This document shows, piece by piece, positions 24,965 through 33,747 of a stretch of DNA of 64,000 bases. Under the pieces are notes generated by a model. It saw only the letters and a program-made list of their open reading frames with translations. It was not told where the DNA came from and ran no database searches. A program made the translations under genes and the position numbers. This stretch comes from Aeoliella sp052161615. Its GTDB lineage: Bacteria; Planctomycetota; Planctomycetia; Pirellulales; Lacipirellulaceae. The stretch covers positions 1,550,001 to 1,614,000 of the forward strand of contig NZ_CP197417.1 in assembly GCF_052161615.1 (NCBI RefSeq), read 5' to 3'. The number at the start of each line of letters is the position of its first letter. Within the stretch, counting starts at the first letter, position 1.

Positions 24965-25066
24965 AGTGGCGTCCTTTCCACGTTTGAAACAAGGCGGGTA
25001 GTGGCCGAGCTCGTCATGAGATCGGGATAGTATTAGTCGTCGTCGCACGTGGGCGTTGACGTGAGC

Positions 25067-25915
25067 TTATTCGCGTAGTTGTCCGCCCCAGCCGAGTTTC
25101 TCGCGGAGCGTGCGGTAGTATCCTTGTCCAGGAATGTCGATTTGTTTGAACGTCGCGCGGCTGCGAGCGATGCGGATGCGGTCGCCCGACTGAATGTTGG
25201 CCATCAATCGGCCATCAACGACCAGCGACGTTCCTTCGTTGGGTTTAGGCACCGATAATTCGAATACGCGGTCGGCGGAGTCGACGATCGGGCGGTTGCT
25301 CAGGGTGTGGGGATTGATCGGCAGGATAACGAACGCCTGCAGCGTCTTTCGCAGGATCGGACCACCCGCCGAAAGGCTGTGCGCGGTCGATCCAATTGGG
25401 GTGCTGACGATCAAACCGTCGCAACTATAGGTAGTCGCCAATTCAGCGTCAACGTAAAGCTGGACATCAATCATAGAAAATGGCGGGCCTGCTAGCACCG
25501 ACGCTTCGTTAAGGCCAAGCGTTGTCTCGACCAGCTTCCCTTGGCGCGCCAGCGAGCAATCGAACATCAGGTGCTCGACGATGCACGCGTGCTTGCTGCA
25601 AACGGTGGGAAGCGCCGCCTCCAGCTTATCGGGGCGGATATGGGCCAGGAAGCCGAGCTTGCCCAGATTCACGCCGAGCACGGGGAGCTGCCGCTCGCCC
25701 ATTAGGTGCGCGGTTCGCAGCATGGTGCCATCGCCACCGAACACGATGGCGAGGTCGGCCTCGTCAGGGATGGTGCCGCCGGTGAGGTCGAGCACCCGGC
25801 CGACGATGTCCATGTGCCGCGCGACGACGGGTTCGAGTCGCTCGAGCTCACCCGAGAGATGCGGCCTGGAACCATCGGCGACGAGAACGGCACGTTGGCG
25901 AGTTTGCGAGGACAT
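25067..25915 (-). CDS. nadK: NAD(+)/NADH kinase
   Basis: This 282-residue protein phosphorylates NAD to NADP. GGDGTMLR (about 60-67) is the diagnostic motif, with GVNLGKLGFLA next. The conserved NE region is replaced by GLNEASVLAG, and DGLIVSTPIGSTAHSLSAGGPIL (about 167-190) is complete. ATG 25915 gives the usual length. It lies 81 bp downstream of dxs on the same strand, probably in the same transcript. Confidence 0.95.
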   Translation of the reverse strand: MSSQTRQRAVLVADGSRPHLSGELERLEPVVARHMDIVGRVLDLTGGTIPDEADLAIVFGGDGTMLRTAHLMGERQLPVLGVNLGKLGFLAHIRPDKLEAALPTVCSKHACIVEHLMFDCSLARQGKLVETTLGLNEASVLAGPPFSMIDVQLYVDAELATTYSCDGLIVSTPIGSTAHSLSAGGPILRKTLQAFVILPINPHTLSNRPIVDSADRVFELSVPKPNEGTSLVVDGRLMANIQSGDRIRIARSRATFKQIDIPGQGYYRTLREKLGWGGQLRE

Positions 25916-25996
25916 AAGCGCGAGGGTAAAGAGGTGAAGCTAGCGAAGGAACGGCTGCTTCAGTGTCTCGCCCCGCGTGGATTGAGGCAAGTCCGG

Positions 25997-27916
25997 CTAC
26001 TTCGCGAGTTCCTTGGACCGAACCCCTTCGCGGCACGCCCGGGCGATGCCTGCGGCGTCGAGGCCGAGGTCGGCGAGCAGTTCTTCGCGTTCGCCATGTT
26101 CGACGAAGTGGTCGGGAATGCCGAGGCGTTTGAGGTTCGCGGTGTCGACGCCGGCGGCTTCGGCCGCTTCGAGAACCGCGGAGCCAAAGCCACAGGCGAG
26201 AGCTCCTTCTTCCACGGTGACGACCAATGGCGTATCGCGGAGCGCGGTTAGCAGCGTTTCTTCGTCCAGTGGCTTGATGAACCGAGCGTTGACGACGCCA
26301 AAGTCGAGACCTTCGGCGTCGAGCGTCGAGGCGGCTTCGAGGCATTCGGCGAGCAGCGCCCCGCACGCCACGATCGTTCCGTCGCGACCCCAGCGAAGGA
26401 CTTCGCTGGTGCCGAGTTCAATAGGCGTCCGCGGTTTGCCATCGGTGCGGGCGACGGTCACCGACTTCGCCTTGGGATAACGAAGGCTGCACGGTGAAGT
26501 GTGGTCGACGGCGAAGTCGAGCATCGCCTTGAGGTCGTGTTCGTCACCGGGGGCCATCGAGACCATGTTCGGAAACAGCCGCATGTAGCCGACATCGAAC
26601 ACACCGTGGTGCGTCGGGCCATCAGGGCCAGCCAAGCCGCCACGGTCCATCATGAACGTGACGGGCAGATTCTGCAGGGCGACTTCTTGGAAGATGTGAT
26701 CGAACGACCGCTGCAGGAACGTGCTGTAAATGTCGACGATGGGCTTGAGGCCGACCTTCGCGTGACCCGCGGCAAACGCGACGGTGTGGGCCTCGCAAAT
26801 ACCGGTGTCGAAGAACCGCGTGGGGAACTCGTCGCGAATCGGCTCGAGCTTGTTCCCCTGGCACATTGCCGCGGTCATCACGGTGACTTTTTCATCACGA
26901 CGCATGGTGGCGGCGATGGCATCGCGGGCGGCGTGCGTGTAGGTTCGCGACGATGACTTTTGCATCTCCAGCACTTGGTCGTCGCGGCGACTGAACTGCG
27001 GTGGGGCGTGGAACAGCACAGGGTCTTCGGCCGCGGGGCGGAAGCCATGGCCCTTCTCGGTGACGACGTGAAGGAGGATCGGGCCTTCGAGTTGTTTCGC
27101 CATGCGAAGGTATTTTCGCAACAACGCGATGTTGTGGCCGTCGATGGGACCGAAGTACCGCATGCCAAGGTCTTCGAAGAACATGCCGCCGCTGAGTCCC
27201 GCCTTGGCGGCTTCCTTGAGTTGCACCAGGAACCGCTCGACGGGGTCGCCTAGCACGGGGACACTCGACAGCATCCGCGCGACTTCGTCCTTGAGGCCGA
27301 TATACCCGCGGTTCATCCGCAGGCGATCGAGGTAGTCGGCCATGCCGCCGACGCGGGGGCAGATCGACATCTCGTTGTCGTTGAGCACGACCATCAATCG
27401 CCGGCCGAGTTGCTTGGCGTTGTTGATCGCCTCGTAGACGACACCCGATGGGAACGCGCCGTCGCCGATCACCGCGATGCTCCACCGATCGTCGCCGGGG
27501 CGGGCGAGTTGGTCGCCACTGGCGAGGCCGAGGGCCGTCGCGACGCTCGAGCCGGCGTGCCCGGTGCAAAACAGGTCGTAGTCGCTCTCAACGGGGTTGG
27601 GGTAGCCCATCAGGCCCCCCTTTGTGCGGATGCCTTGGAATTCTTTGTAGCGTCCGGTGAGTAGCTTGTGCGGGTAGATCTGATGCCCCGTGTCCCAGAT
27701 CAGCCGGTGATGCAGGAAGTCGAACGTCTGGTGCAGCGCGATCGACAGCTCGACGACTCCCAAGTTCGAAGCGAAGTGGGCACTGCGGGCGGATACGAGG
27801 TTGCATAGCACGTCGCGAATCTCGTCCGCCAAACGCTCGAGCTCGGGGAGCGACATCTTCTCGAGGTCGCGCGGCGAGGCGAGGTTCGGCAGGATTGGTT
27901 CGACGGGTTTCTTCAT
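25997..27916 (-). CDS. dxs: 1-deoxy-D-xylulose-5-phosphate synthase
   Basis: This 639-residue thiamine-diphosphate enzyme condenses pyruvate and glyceraldehyde-3-phosphate at the start of the MEP isoprenoid pathway. The GDG-x-N thiamine motif is VIGDGAFPSG...NNAK (about 150-170). The transketolase central domain has TFLQRSFDHIFQEVALQNLPV and DRGGLAGPDGPTHHG (about 405-440). The C-terminal domain is normal. A TTG at 27928 would add four residues; ATG 27916 is preferred. It lies 48 bp after the prenyl synthase gene on the same strand, the classical xseB-ispA-dxs order. Confidence 0.97.
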   Translation of the reverse strand: MKKPVEPILPNLASPRDLEKMSLPELERLADEIRDVLCNLVSARSAHFASNLGVVELSIALHQTFDFLHHRLIWDTGHQIYPHKLLTGRYKEFQGIRTKGGLMGYPNPVESDYDLFCTGHAGSSVATALGLASGDQLARPGDDRWSIAVIGDGAFPSGVVYEAINNAKQLGRRLMVVLNDNEMSICPRVGGMADYLDRLRMNRGYIGLKDEVARMLSSVPVLGDPVERFLVQLKEAAKAGLSGGMFFEDLGMRYFGPIDGHNIALLRKYLRMAKQLEGPILLHVVTEKGHGFRPAAEDPVLFHAPPQFSRRDDQVLEMQKSSSRTYTHAARDAIAATMRRDEKVTVMTAAMCQGNKLEPIRDEFPTRFFDTGICEAHTVAFAAGHAKVGLKPIVDIYSTFLQRSFDHIFQEVALQNLPVTFMMDRGGLAGPDGPTHHGVFDVGYMRLFPNMVSMAPGDEHDLKAMLDFAVDHTSPCSLRYPKAKSVTVARTDGKPRTPIELGTSEVLRWGRDGTIVACGALLAECLEAASTLDAEGLDFGVVNARFIKPLDEETLLTALRDTPLVVTVEEGALACGFGSAVLEAAEAAGVDTANLKRLGIPDHFVEHGEREELLADLGLDAAGIARACREGVRSKELAK

Positions 27917-27964
27917 CACTTGGCCCAACTGGTCGAGGTCATTTCCACGACCGAATAAATGAAA

Positions 27965-28954
27965 CTACTTGTCGCGGTCGACGAGTCGACGCGCCAGCAT
28001 CCGCAGCGGTTCGGCCACGTCGCCAAACACGTCGAGCACGGCCTGGGCCTCGGCGACCAGCCCCTCGACCAGCCGGCGGCTCTCTTCAATTCCCACCAGG
28101 GTAGTGTAGGTCAACTTGCCTCGGTCGGCATCTTTTCCCACCCGTTTGCCGACTTGCGTTGCGTCGCCGCGAGCGTCTAGCAAATCGTCGGTGATTTGGA
28201 ACACCTGCCCAAACCGCTCTCCGTACGCAGCCAGGGCCTTGTGTTGTTCGGCGGTGGCTTCGGCGGTGAGGGCACCGAGCTCTAGCGACACCAGGATCAT
28301 GGCAGCCGTCTTGCGGTGGTGGATGGCCTGCAGGCGGGCGAGGTCGTCACCCGCGGTCGCACCGGCGAGGTCGTCGGCTTGGCCACCCACGAGCATGGTC
28401 GCCCCGGTCGCTTTGCCAAGCGCTGCGCAACCACGGGCGGCAACGCTCGCGGGGGTGAGCTCGCTGGCGATCACTTCGAAAGCTCGCGATTGCAGCGCGT
28501 CGCCGACGAGGATCGCCGTGGCCTCGTCGAACTTCTTGTGACACGTTGGCATGCCACGACGCAGATCGTCGTCGTCCATCGCCGGTAGGTCGTCGTGTAC
28601 CAGCGAGTAGGCGTGGATGAACTCCACCGCACACGCCGCGGGCATCGCGCGTTCCACGCTACCACCACAAGCCCGCGCGGCGAGCAGCACTAACAGTGGC
28701 CGCAAACGTTTGCCTGGCGCGAGCACCGCGTAGCGCATGGCTTCGGCAAGTCGAGAGGGGCACCCCGCGTCGAACACCAGTCGCTCGGCAAGCGCCACTT
28801 CGACAACAGCTCGCAACTCAGCGAGGTCGGTTAGAATTTCAGAGTCGGTAGCGAGTTGAGGCACAGCGAAGAGTGAGGTAAGTAAGTTGTGGGATGAAGA
28901 GGTGGGCGGGTGGCTAGGAAGATAGAGCTGGATGGCGACCGAGCGATTCTTCAC
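27965..28954 (-). CDS. ispA: Short-chain polyprenyl diphosphate synthase (FPP/GGPP type)
   Basis: This protein has 329 residues if GTG 28954 is the start. The conserved region begins around residue 45 (LAELRAVVEVALAERL), so the true start may be internal. The first aspartate motif is DDLPAMDDDDLRRG (about 125-140) and the second is DDLLD (about 262). GKRLRPLLVLL precedes the first motif. The enzyme builds farnesyl or geranylgeranyl diphosphate from IPP and DMAPP. It sits between xseB and dxs, as in many bacteria, though a small membrane protein gene intervenes. Confidence 0.92.
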   Translation of the reverse strand: MKNRSVAIQLYLPSHPPTSSSHNLLTSLFAVPQLATDSEILTDLAELRAVVEVALAERLVFDAGCPSRLAEAMRYAVLAPGKRLRPLLVLLAARACGGSVERAMPAACAVEFIHAYSLVHDDLPAMDDDDLRRGMPTCHKKFDEATAILVGDALQSRAFEVIASELTPASVAARGCAALGKATGATMLVGGQADDLAGATAGDDLARLQAIHHRKTAAMILVSLELGALTAEATAEQHKALAAYGERFGQVFQITDDLLDARGDATQVGKRVGKDADRGKLTYTTLVGIEESRRLVEGLVAEAQAVLDVFGDVAEPLRMLARRLVDRDK

Positions 28955-28969
28955 GCGCTGGGCTGGTGG

Positions 28970-29302
28970 TTAAGATGCCGTTGGAGCTGAGCCTTGCTGC
29001 GAACTCGCTCCCCACAGGCCTAGCAAGTAGCCGACAATTCCGATTGCTGATACGATCCAAAGGATAGGCGCAATGATCAGCAGATCGACTCGGATGTTCG
29101 CGTCTGGCGGCATGCACCATTCGTAAACGCCGTACGCGCCCCATATGCCTGCTGCTGCCACTGTCCCGATCCAAGTCGCTTTCGCCCCTCTCCCTAGCAT
29201 TCGTAGATGCCCTGAAGCGACAAGGAACACCAGGGCTGGTATGAATGCCAGCCAAGGCTGCTCGATGAACCAAGGTATTGGGGCATAAAGTACCGTTCCC
29301 AT
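28970..29302 (-). CDS. Small membrane protein inserted in the xse-ispA operon
   Basis: This 110-residue protein has three likely membrane helices: WLAFIPALVFLVASG (about 17-31), WIGTVAAAGIWGAYGVY (about 44-60) and LLIIAPILWIVSAIGIVGYLLGLW (about 75-98). ATG 29302 is the start. It is not recognised as a named family. It separates xseB from the prenyl synthase by 15 bp on one side and 99 bp on the other, so it may or may not be cotranscribed. Confidence 0.72.
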   Translation of the reverse strand: MGTVLYAPIPWFIEQPWLAFIPALVFLVASGHLRMLGRGAKATWIGTVAAAGIWGAYGVYEWCMPPDANIRVDLLIIAPILWIVSAIGIVGYLLGLWGASSQQGSAPTAS

Positions 29303-29401
29303 TGCAGCGGACCTCTCAATTCGAGTCGAGTGCGGCGTAACCTACTCACCAGCCAAAGAGGGATCACAGCTTCGTGACGTGATCAACCGCACAATCCCAT
29401 T

Positions 29402-29752
29402 CTAAAACAGGGTCGCCTCATCGTCCACGCCGCCGCGGCGGCGGGTGCGGGCGGCTTTCTTGGCGTCGAGCGACTCGTGCTCGTCGTCTTCGAAGGGCCG
29501 AGTAATGGGGTTCCCGGCGGCGTCGAACCCGGAAAGAAGCTCGATTTTACGCGTGGCCTGATCGAGCTGGGCGTGGCACTGCTTCAGGTGCCCGATGCCC
29601 AACTCATACCGCCCGAGGGCTTCGGTGAGGCCGAGTTTTCCCCCTTCGAGGTCGTCGACAATTTGTTCGAGTTCCGCGAGCGCGTCCTCAAAGCAAATGG
29701 CGTTTTCGCCGACCGACTTGCGTTTGACTTTCTTCTTTTTGGCCATAACCAT
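29402..29752 (-). CDS. xseB: Exodeoxyribonuclease VII small subunit
   Basis: This protein has 116 residues. The family core is FEDALAELEQIVDDLEGGKLGL, followed by ALGRYELGIGHLKQC, two helices that bind the large subunit. It has a Lys-rich N-terminus (MAKKKKVKRK) and an acidic/basic C-terminal tail with REAL-like charged repeats, making it longer than the usual 70-80 residues. It lies 32 bp downstream of xseA. Starts at 29752 or 29746 are equally possible. Confidence 0.93.
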   Translation of the reverse strand: MVMAKKKKVKRKSVGENAICFEDALAELEQIVDDLEGGKLGLTEALGRYELGIGHLKQCHAQLDQATRKIELLSGFDAAGNPITRPFEDDEHESLDAKKAARTRRRGGVDDEATLF

Positions 29753-29784
29753 CACAAGGGTTGGGGGACTTCAGCGAGAGCGAC

Positions 29785-31029
29785 TTACTCAATTACTTCC
29801 TGAACCACGCTTAGCACTTCACCCTCTTCGAGGCGCGTACGGAGTAATTGACTGGGTTTGACTTGCTTCGCGCTGCGAATGACTTTGTCAGTGCGTGCAT
29901 CTTGGGTCACACTGTAGCCGCGGCTCAGCACGCCGAGCGGGCTGAGTGACTCCAGTTTGCCTGCAAGGTTCGCGAGGCGATGCGATCGGGTGGTCAGCAA
30001 GTTCTGAATCCCACGCCGAGCGCGGGCGTCGAGTTCGTCGGCCAGTCGCACACGGTCTTCGACATGACTATGCGGATGCGCGAAAGGGCGGCGGCGTGCG
30101 AGCATTTCCAAACGCTGCTTTTGCATTTGGACCATTCGCCGTACGGTGCCGTGCAGTCGGTCGCCCGTGCGAGTGAGTCGGGCGATCACTTCCTCGGACG
30201 AAGGCACCACGCGCTCTGCCGCTTCGCTGGGGGTGAGCGCGCGAACGTCGGCAACCAGGTCGCTCAAGGAAACATCGATCTCGTGGCCCACCGCGCTGAT
30301 CGTTGGAATGCGTGACGCGGCGATCGCGCGGACCACGGGCTCCTCGTTGAAGCACCACAGGTCTTCGAGACTGCCACCGCCGCGACCGACGACCAGCACG
30401 TCCAGCGGTGGCTCGATGCGATTAGCTGCGTTAATGCCCGCGGCGATTTCGGCCGCCGCGCCGTCGCCTTGCACCCGCGCGGGGATCACGATCACTTCGA
30501 TCCCCGCCCAACGACGACGCAGCACTTCGAGGAAGTCGCGAATCGCGGCACCGGTTGGACTGGTTACGAAACCAATACGCCGCGGGAACTTCGGTAGCGG
30601 TCGCTTGCGCTCGGCGTCGAACAAACCCTCGGCCGCCAGCTTGTCACGCAGTTGCCTTAGGGCGAGTTCCAGCGCTCCGACGCCTTGCGGATGCGCTCGA
30701 TCGACTACCAGTTGGTAACTACCTCGCGGGGCGTAGACATCGAGCCGTCCGAAGCAAACGAGCTCCAAGCCATCGGTCATTTGGAAGTCGAGTCGGGTGG
30801 CGGAGCCTCGCCACATGACCGCACGAATCTGCGCTTGGTCGTCTTTGAGGGTGAAGTAGCAGTGCCCTGACTGCGGCCGCGAGAAATTCGATACCTCGCC
30901 GGCGATCCACATGCCAGGGAAGCTTTCTTCGACCAATCCCTTGAGCTGTCCCGTGAGTTGGCTGACCGTGAGCGGATTTTGATCCGTGGTACCAAGCGGC
31001 AGTTGCGGGCGATCGTCGAACGACTTCAT
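29785..31029 (-). CDS. xseA: Exodeoxyribonuclease VII large subunit
   Basis: This 414-residue protein degrades single-stranded DNA with XseB. The N-terminal OB fold reads LTVSQLTGQLKGLVEESF and WIAGEVSNFSRPQSGHCYFTLKDD (about 20-65). The catalytic domain includes GFVTSPTGAAIRD (about 150), VVGRGGGSLEDLWCFNEE (about 208-225) and SAVGHEIDVSLSD (about 245). The C-terminal helical part is shorter than in E. coli. ATG 31029 is well placed. Confidence 0.96.
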   Translation of the reverse strand: MKSFDDRPQLPLGTTDQNPLTVSQLTGQLKGLVEESFPGMWIAGEVSNFSRPQSGHCYFTLKDDQAQIRAVMWRGSATRLDFQMTDGLELVCFGRLDVYAPRGSYQLVVDRAHPQGVGALELALRQLRDKLAAEGLFDAERKRPLPKFPRRIGFVTSPTGAAIRDFLEVLRRRWAGIEVIVIPARVQGDGAAAEIAAGINAANRIEPPLDVLVVGRGGGSLEDLWCFNEEPVVRAIAASRIPTISAVGHEIDVSLSDLVADVRALTPSEAAERVVPSSEEVIARLTRTGDRLHGTVRRMVQMQKQRLEMLARRRPFAHPHSHVEDRVRLADELDARARRGIQNLLTTRSHRLANLAGKLESLSPLGVLSRGYSVTQDARTDKVIRSAKQVKPSQLLRTRLEEGEVLSVVQEVIE

Positions 31030-31101
31030 GGGGCGGCCAATCCGTTAGCGGGGAGAGTCCGTATTCTCCCCAGAACGGCCGGCGAAGTAAGCCCCCAACC
31101 G

Positions 31102-31869
31102 TTACGCGGCACGAGAACGTGTGTGAACCAGACGAAGTTGCTGGCGGTGCTCGTAGGGCACGGGGCGTGGTGCAAATGTCTTGTGCATCACCTCCTCGCC
31201 ATCCCGCCGCAGGCCACTGTCGGCCCAGGCGTTGGCTTCGTCGGTCAGGTCGGTGAGCAGTCGCTCGACCGCCGCGCGATAGGGCTCCACATCGTCGCGT
31301 TCGATTCCGAAGGGAATGTGGACCGCTGGGCCGACGATCGCGCGGGCTCGACTAAACGGTCGTGGTACGGCGAACTGGTCCCAACTTCGAAGCCGCCAAG
31401 GACGGTCGTATCCGAAGCCCAGGGGAATGATTGGTAGCCCCGTACGCGATGCCAAGTAAATAGCACCATGGGCCATCTGACGTCGCGGACCCCGTGGCCC
31501 GTCGGGCGTAATGGTGACATGCTGATCGCGGCTCAGCGTTACAAGTTGCTCCAGCGCCTCGCGGCCACCATGACCGGTGGAGCCTCGCACCGTTCCATAG
31601 CCACTGAGCCGCGCGATCTCGGCGAGCACATCGGCATCGCGGTGGCGACTCAGCAGCATGGAGAAATGACACCGTCCACGAAGGTAGAGCGGGAACACGA
31701 TGTTCTCGTGCCAAAAGACGTAGATACCCGGATGCCGAGCGCCATTCGCGGGGTCAAGCGTGCGATCGTAATAGAGCACGCGGTAATCCAGGGTGCTCAT
31801 CCACCCGAAGATCCCTTTGGCAGCCAACAGACCGGCCAGGCCTTTGACGTTTTTGAATTGCAGCTTCAT
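31102..31869 (-). CDS. DUF374/lysophospholipid-acyltransferase-like protein
   Basis: This 255-residue protein contains FWHENIVFPLY (about 53-63; HEN replaces the HxxxxD-type acyltransferase site in DUF374 members). It also has the motifs GYGTVRGSTGHGG (about 90-100) and ITPDGPRGPRRQMAHGA (about 120-135). The family is related to lipid A/lysophospholipid acyltransferases and may transfer acyl chains to lipid A-like glycolipids. It stands 72 bp upstream of xseA on the same strand. Confidence 0.86.
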   Translation of the reverse strand: MKLQFKNVKGLAGLLAAKGIFGWMSTLDYRVLYYDRTLDPANGARHPGIYVFWHENIVFPLYLRGRCHFSMLLSRHRDADVLAEIARLSGYGTVRGSTGHGGREALEQLVTLSRDQHVTITPDGPRGPRRQMAHGAIYLASRTGLPIIPLGFGYDRPWRLRSWDQFAVPRPFSRARAIVGPAVHIPFGIERDDVEPYRAAVERLLTDLTDEANAWADSGLRRDGEEVMHKTFAPRPVPYEHRQQLRLVHTRSRAA

Positions 31870-31991
31870 CGCGACAACTAACCACGCACCGCCAAGCTTG
31901 AAGTAGATAAGTCCTTACTCATCTACGTCTTTTGCCAACGGAAACTTGAGCACATCTTGCGCAGTCGTCAAAGTCGCAGGTTGTGTGGTTG

Positions 31992-32831
31992 CTAGCAGTC
32001 GCTCCACTCGCCCGAGAACACCTCGACCGCGGGGCCGGTCATATACACGTGATTGTCCGACTCGTTCCACTCCAATTCGAGTTCGCCCCCCAATAGCTCA
32101 ATGGTGACTCGGCGTTCGGTGCGACCCGTGAGCACGCCAGCAACGCACACAGCGCTAGCACCGGTGCCGCAGGCCAGCGTTTCGCCACTGCCGCGTTCCC
32201 AAGTTCGTTGGCGAAGGCGGGTTCGGGAAAGCTGCTCGACGAACTCGACGTTCACGCGATTCGGGAACGCATCGTGTCGTTCGATCTTCGGCCCAAGGCC
32301 TAGCACCAGGCTGTCGTCCGCGCGATCGACGAACAGCACGCAGTGCGGATTGCCCATCGATACGCTGGTGACGCGGAGCAAGTTGCCGGCCACACTCATA
32401 GGGACCTCGACTACCGGATCGCCGGGTAGGAGCGTCGGGATGTCGGGGGCGTGGAGAATGGGTTCGCCCATATCGACGCGGACGCGGTCGACTTTGCCGC
32501 CAGACGTGGAGAGCTCAAGGCTCAGTAGCTTGCCCGCCGACTCGATGGCGAGCGTTTCCTTCTTGGCGATGTCGTGGTCGTACAGGAACTTGGCAACGCA
32601 GCGAATGCCGTTGCCACACATCTCGCTGTACGACCCATCGGCGTTATACATCCGCATCTCGGCGTCGCCCCGCTCGCTGGGGCAGATGAGAATGAGCCCG
32701 TCGCCACCGACACCAAAATTGCGGCTGGCAATCTTCTGGGCGAGCTGGTCGACGTTCTCGGGCACCGGTTGGGCGAAGCAATCGACGTAAACGTAGTCGT
32801 TGCCCGCTCCGTGCATTTTGGTGAAACGCAT
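31992..32831 (-). CDS. dapF: Diaminopimelate epimerase
   Basis: This 279-residue enzyme interconverts LL- and meso-diaminopimelate for lysine and peptidoglycan synthesis. It starts MRFTKMHGAGNDYVYVD. The two catalytic Cys are in EMCGNGIRCVAKF (about 72) and LACGTGASAVCVAG (about 222). The frame extends 17 codons upstream into a G-rich tract, giving a Pro/Ser/Gln leader that is not believable; ATG 32831 is right. The downstream gene is 122 bp away. Its presence fits planctomycetes that retain a peptidoglycan pathway. Confidence 0.96.
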   Translation of the reverse strand: MRFTKMHGAGNDYVYVDCFAQPVPENVDQLAQKIASRNFGVGGDGLILICPSERGDAEMRMYNADGSYSEMCGNGIRCVAKFLYDHDIAKKETLAIESAGKLLSLELSTSGGKVDRVRVDMGEPILHAPDIPTLLPGDPVVEVPMSVAGNLLRVTSVSMGNPHCVLFVDRADDSLVLGLGPKIERHDAFPNRVNVEFVEQLSRTRLRQRTWERGSGETLACGTGASAVCVAGVLTGRTERRVTIELLGGELELEWNESDNHVYMTGPAVEVFSGEWSDC

Positions 32832-32877
32832 GGGGAGTGGGGGGCTGGGGGCTTGAGGTTGGGGGCTGGGGAATTGC
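32832..32877. repeat. G-rich low-complexity tract upstream of dapF
   Basis: Repeated GGGGGCT and GGGGA units on the plus strand directly abut the dapF start codon on the minus strand, where the dapF leader mRNA would therefore be C-rich. Four or more G-runs could fold into a G-quadruplex in the non-template or template DNA. Confidence 0.6.
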
Positions 32878-32952
32878 CTCAAACCCCATTCTATCCCAAG
32901 GCCAACGCGGCCCGTAGGGAGGGACTTCAGGCCTCAACCCCTGGGGTATGGA

Positions 32953-33252
32953 TCAAGCCTCTTGGCTTGCCTGCGAGGACGATGCCTTGTCCGGCGCACC
33001 GATGAACCAGATCGTGAGAACTCCTATTGCGTAGAGAATACCAGCCAAGCTTATATAGGATCCAATCCGATGCCATTTCTCGACAAGTGCAATCGACTCC
33101 CCGATTGCGCGCACCGAGTCACCTTCGCCGGTTCCAAAGAGTGCGTCGAACGACTGGGACATGCCAACCGCTCCGATGGCAGTTCCTATCAGGAATACCG
33201 CGATGCCAATGACAAGCTGAGTTCGAAGGTAGCGTGGCATTTTCAGATCCAT
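32953..33252 (-). CDS. Small two-helix membrane protein
   Basis: This 99-residue protein has helices at about 12-32 (LVIGIAVFLIGTAIGAVGMSQ) and 65-86 (ISLAGILYAIGVLTIWFIGA). A short extracytoplasmic or cytoplasmic loop joins them and the tail is Ser/Gln-rich. It starts at ATG 33252. It belongs to no family I recognise. Isolated on the minus strand between dapF and the Gln/Glu-rich gene. Confidence 0.68.
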   Translation of the reverse strand: MDLKMPRYLRTQLVIGIAVFLIGTAIGAVGMSQSFDALFGTGEGDSVRAIGESIALVEKWHRIGSYISLAGILYAIGVLTIWFIGAPDKASSSQASQEA

Positions 33253-33308
33253 CGTAGTTAAAGTTGGGCAATCGTTAATGCAACAGGTCGTGACTGCAAC
33301 TAAATCGC

Positions 33309-33644
33309 TTACCCCGTCAAATCGAGCTGCGTCCCTGCCTGGCCGGTGGGGTCTTTGACTTTAGGAGGTTCGCCCGCGGCGGAAGGTTCGGTCGCTTCAT
33401 CTCCGGCCGATTGTTGCTCGCCGGTGTCTTCGTACAGCCGTCGGCCATCGGCGTCGCGCTCGCCGGCTTCTTGGTCCGCCTCGGTGGTGCCGATGCCCGA
33501 GGCCATTTCCGACTTCTTGTCGGCCGTCGCGACCCGTTCGCTGGCGGTCGATTGCTGCGCCCGGTCGGCATCGCCGCCACGCACCTGTGACAATGGTGCT
33601 CCAGCGGCACTGCCTTGAATTCCGCCAAACGAACCAATGCTCAT
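33309..33644 (-). CDS. Acidic, low-complexity hypothetical protein
   Basis: This 111-residue protein opens MSIGSFGGIQGSAAG. It is otherwise disordered: rich in Ala, Gly, Glu, Asp and Gln, with RRLYEDTGEQQSAGDE in the middle. No domain or signal peptide is visible. Similar short acidic proteins near envelope genes are common in planctomycetes, so it is probably real despite low complexity. Confidence 0.6.
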   Translation of the reverse strand: MSIGSFGGIQGSAAGAPLSQVRGGDADRAQQSTASERVATADKKSEMASGIGTTEADQEAGERDADGRRLYEDTGEQQSAGDEATEPSAAGEPPKVKDPTGQAGTQLDLTG

Positions 33645-33747
33645 GGGAGTTCTCCTCGCCGTACGAGCTAGTGTTCTAACATCACCTAGTCACCTACTCA
33701 CCCAACTTCGATACAACCACGGCCCTAACGGGCCCCGCTCGCCTTGG

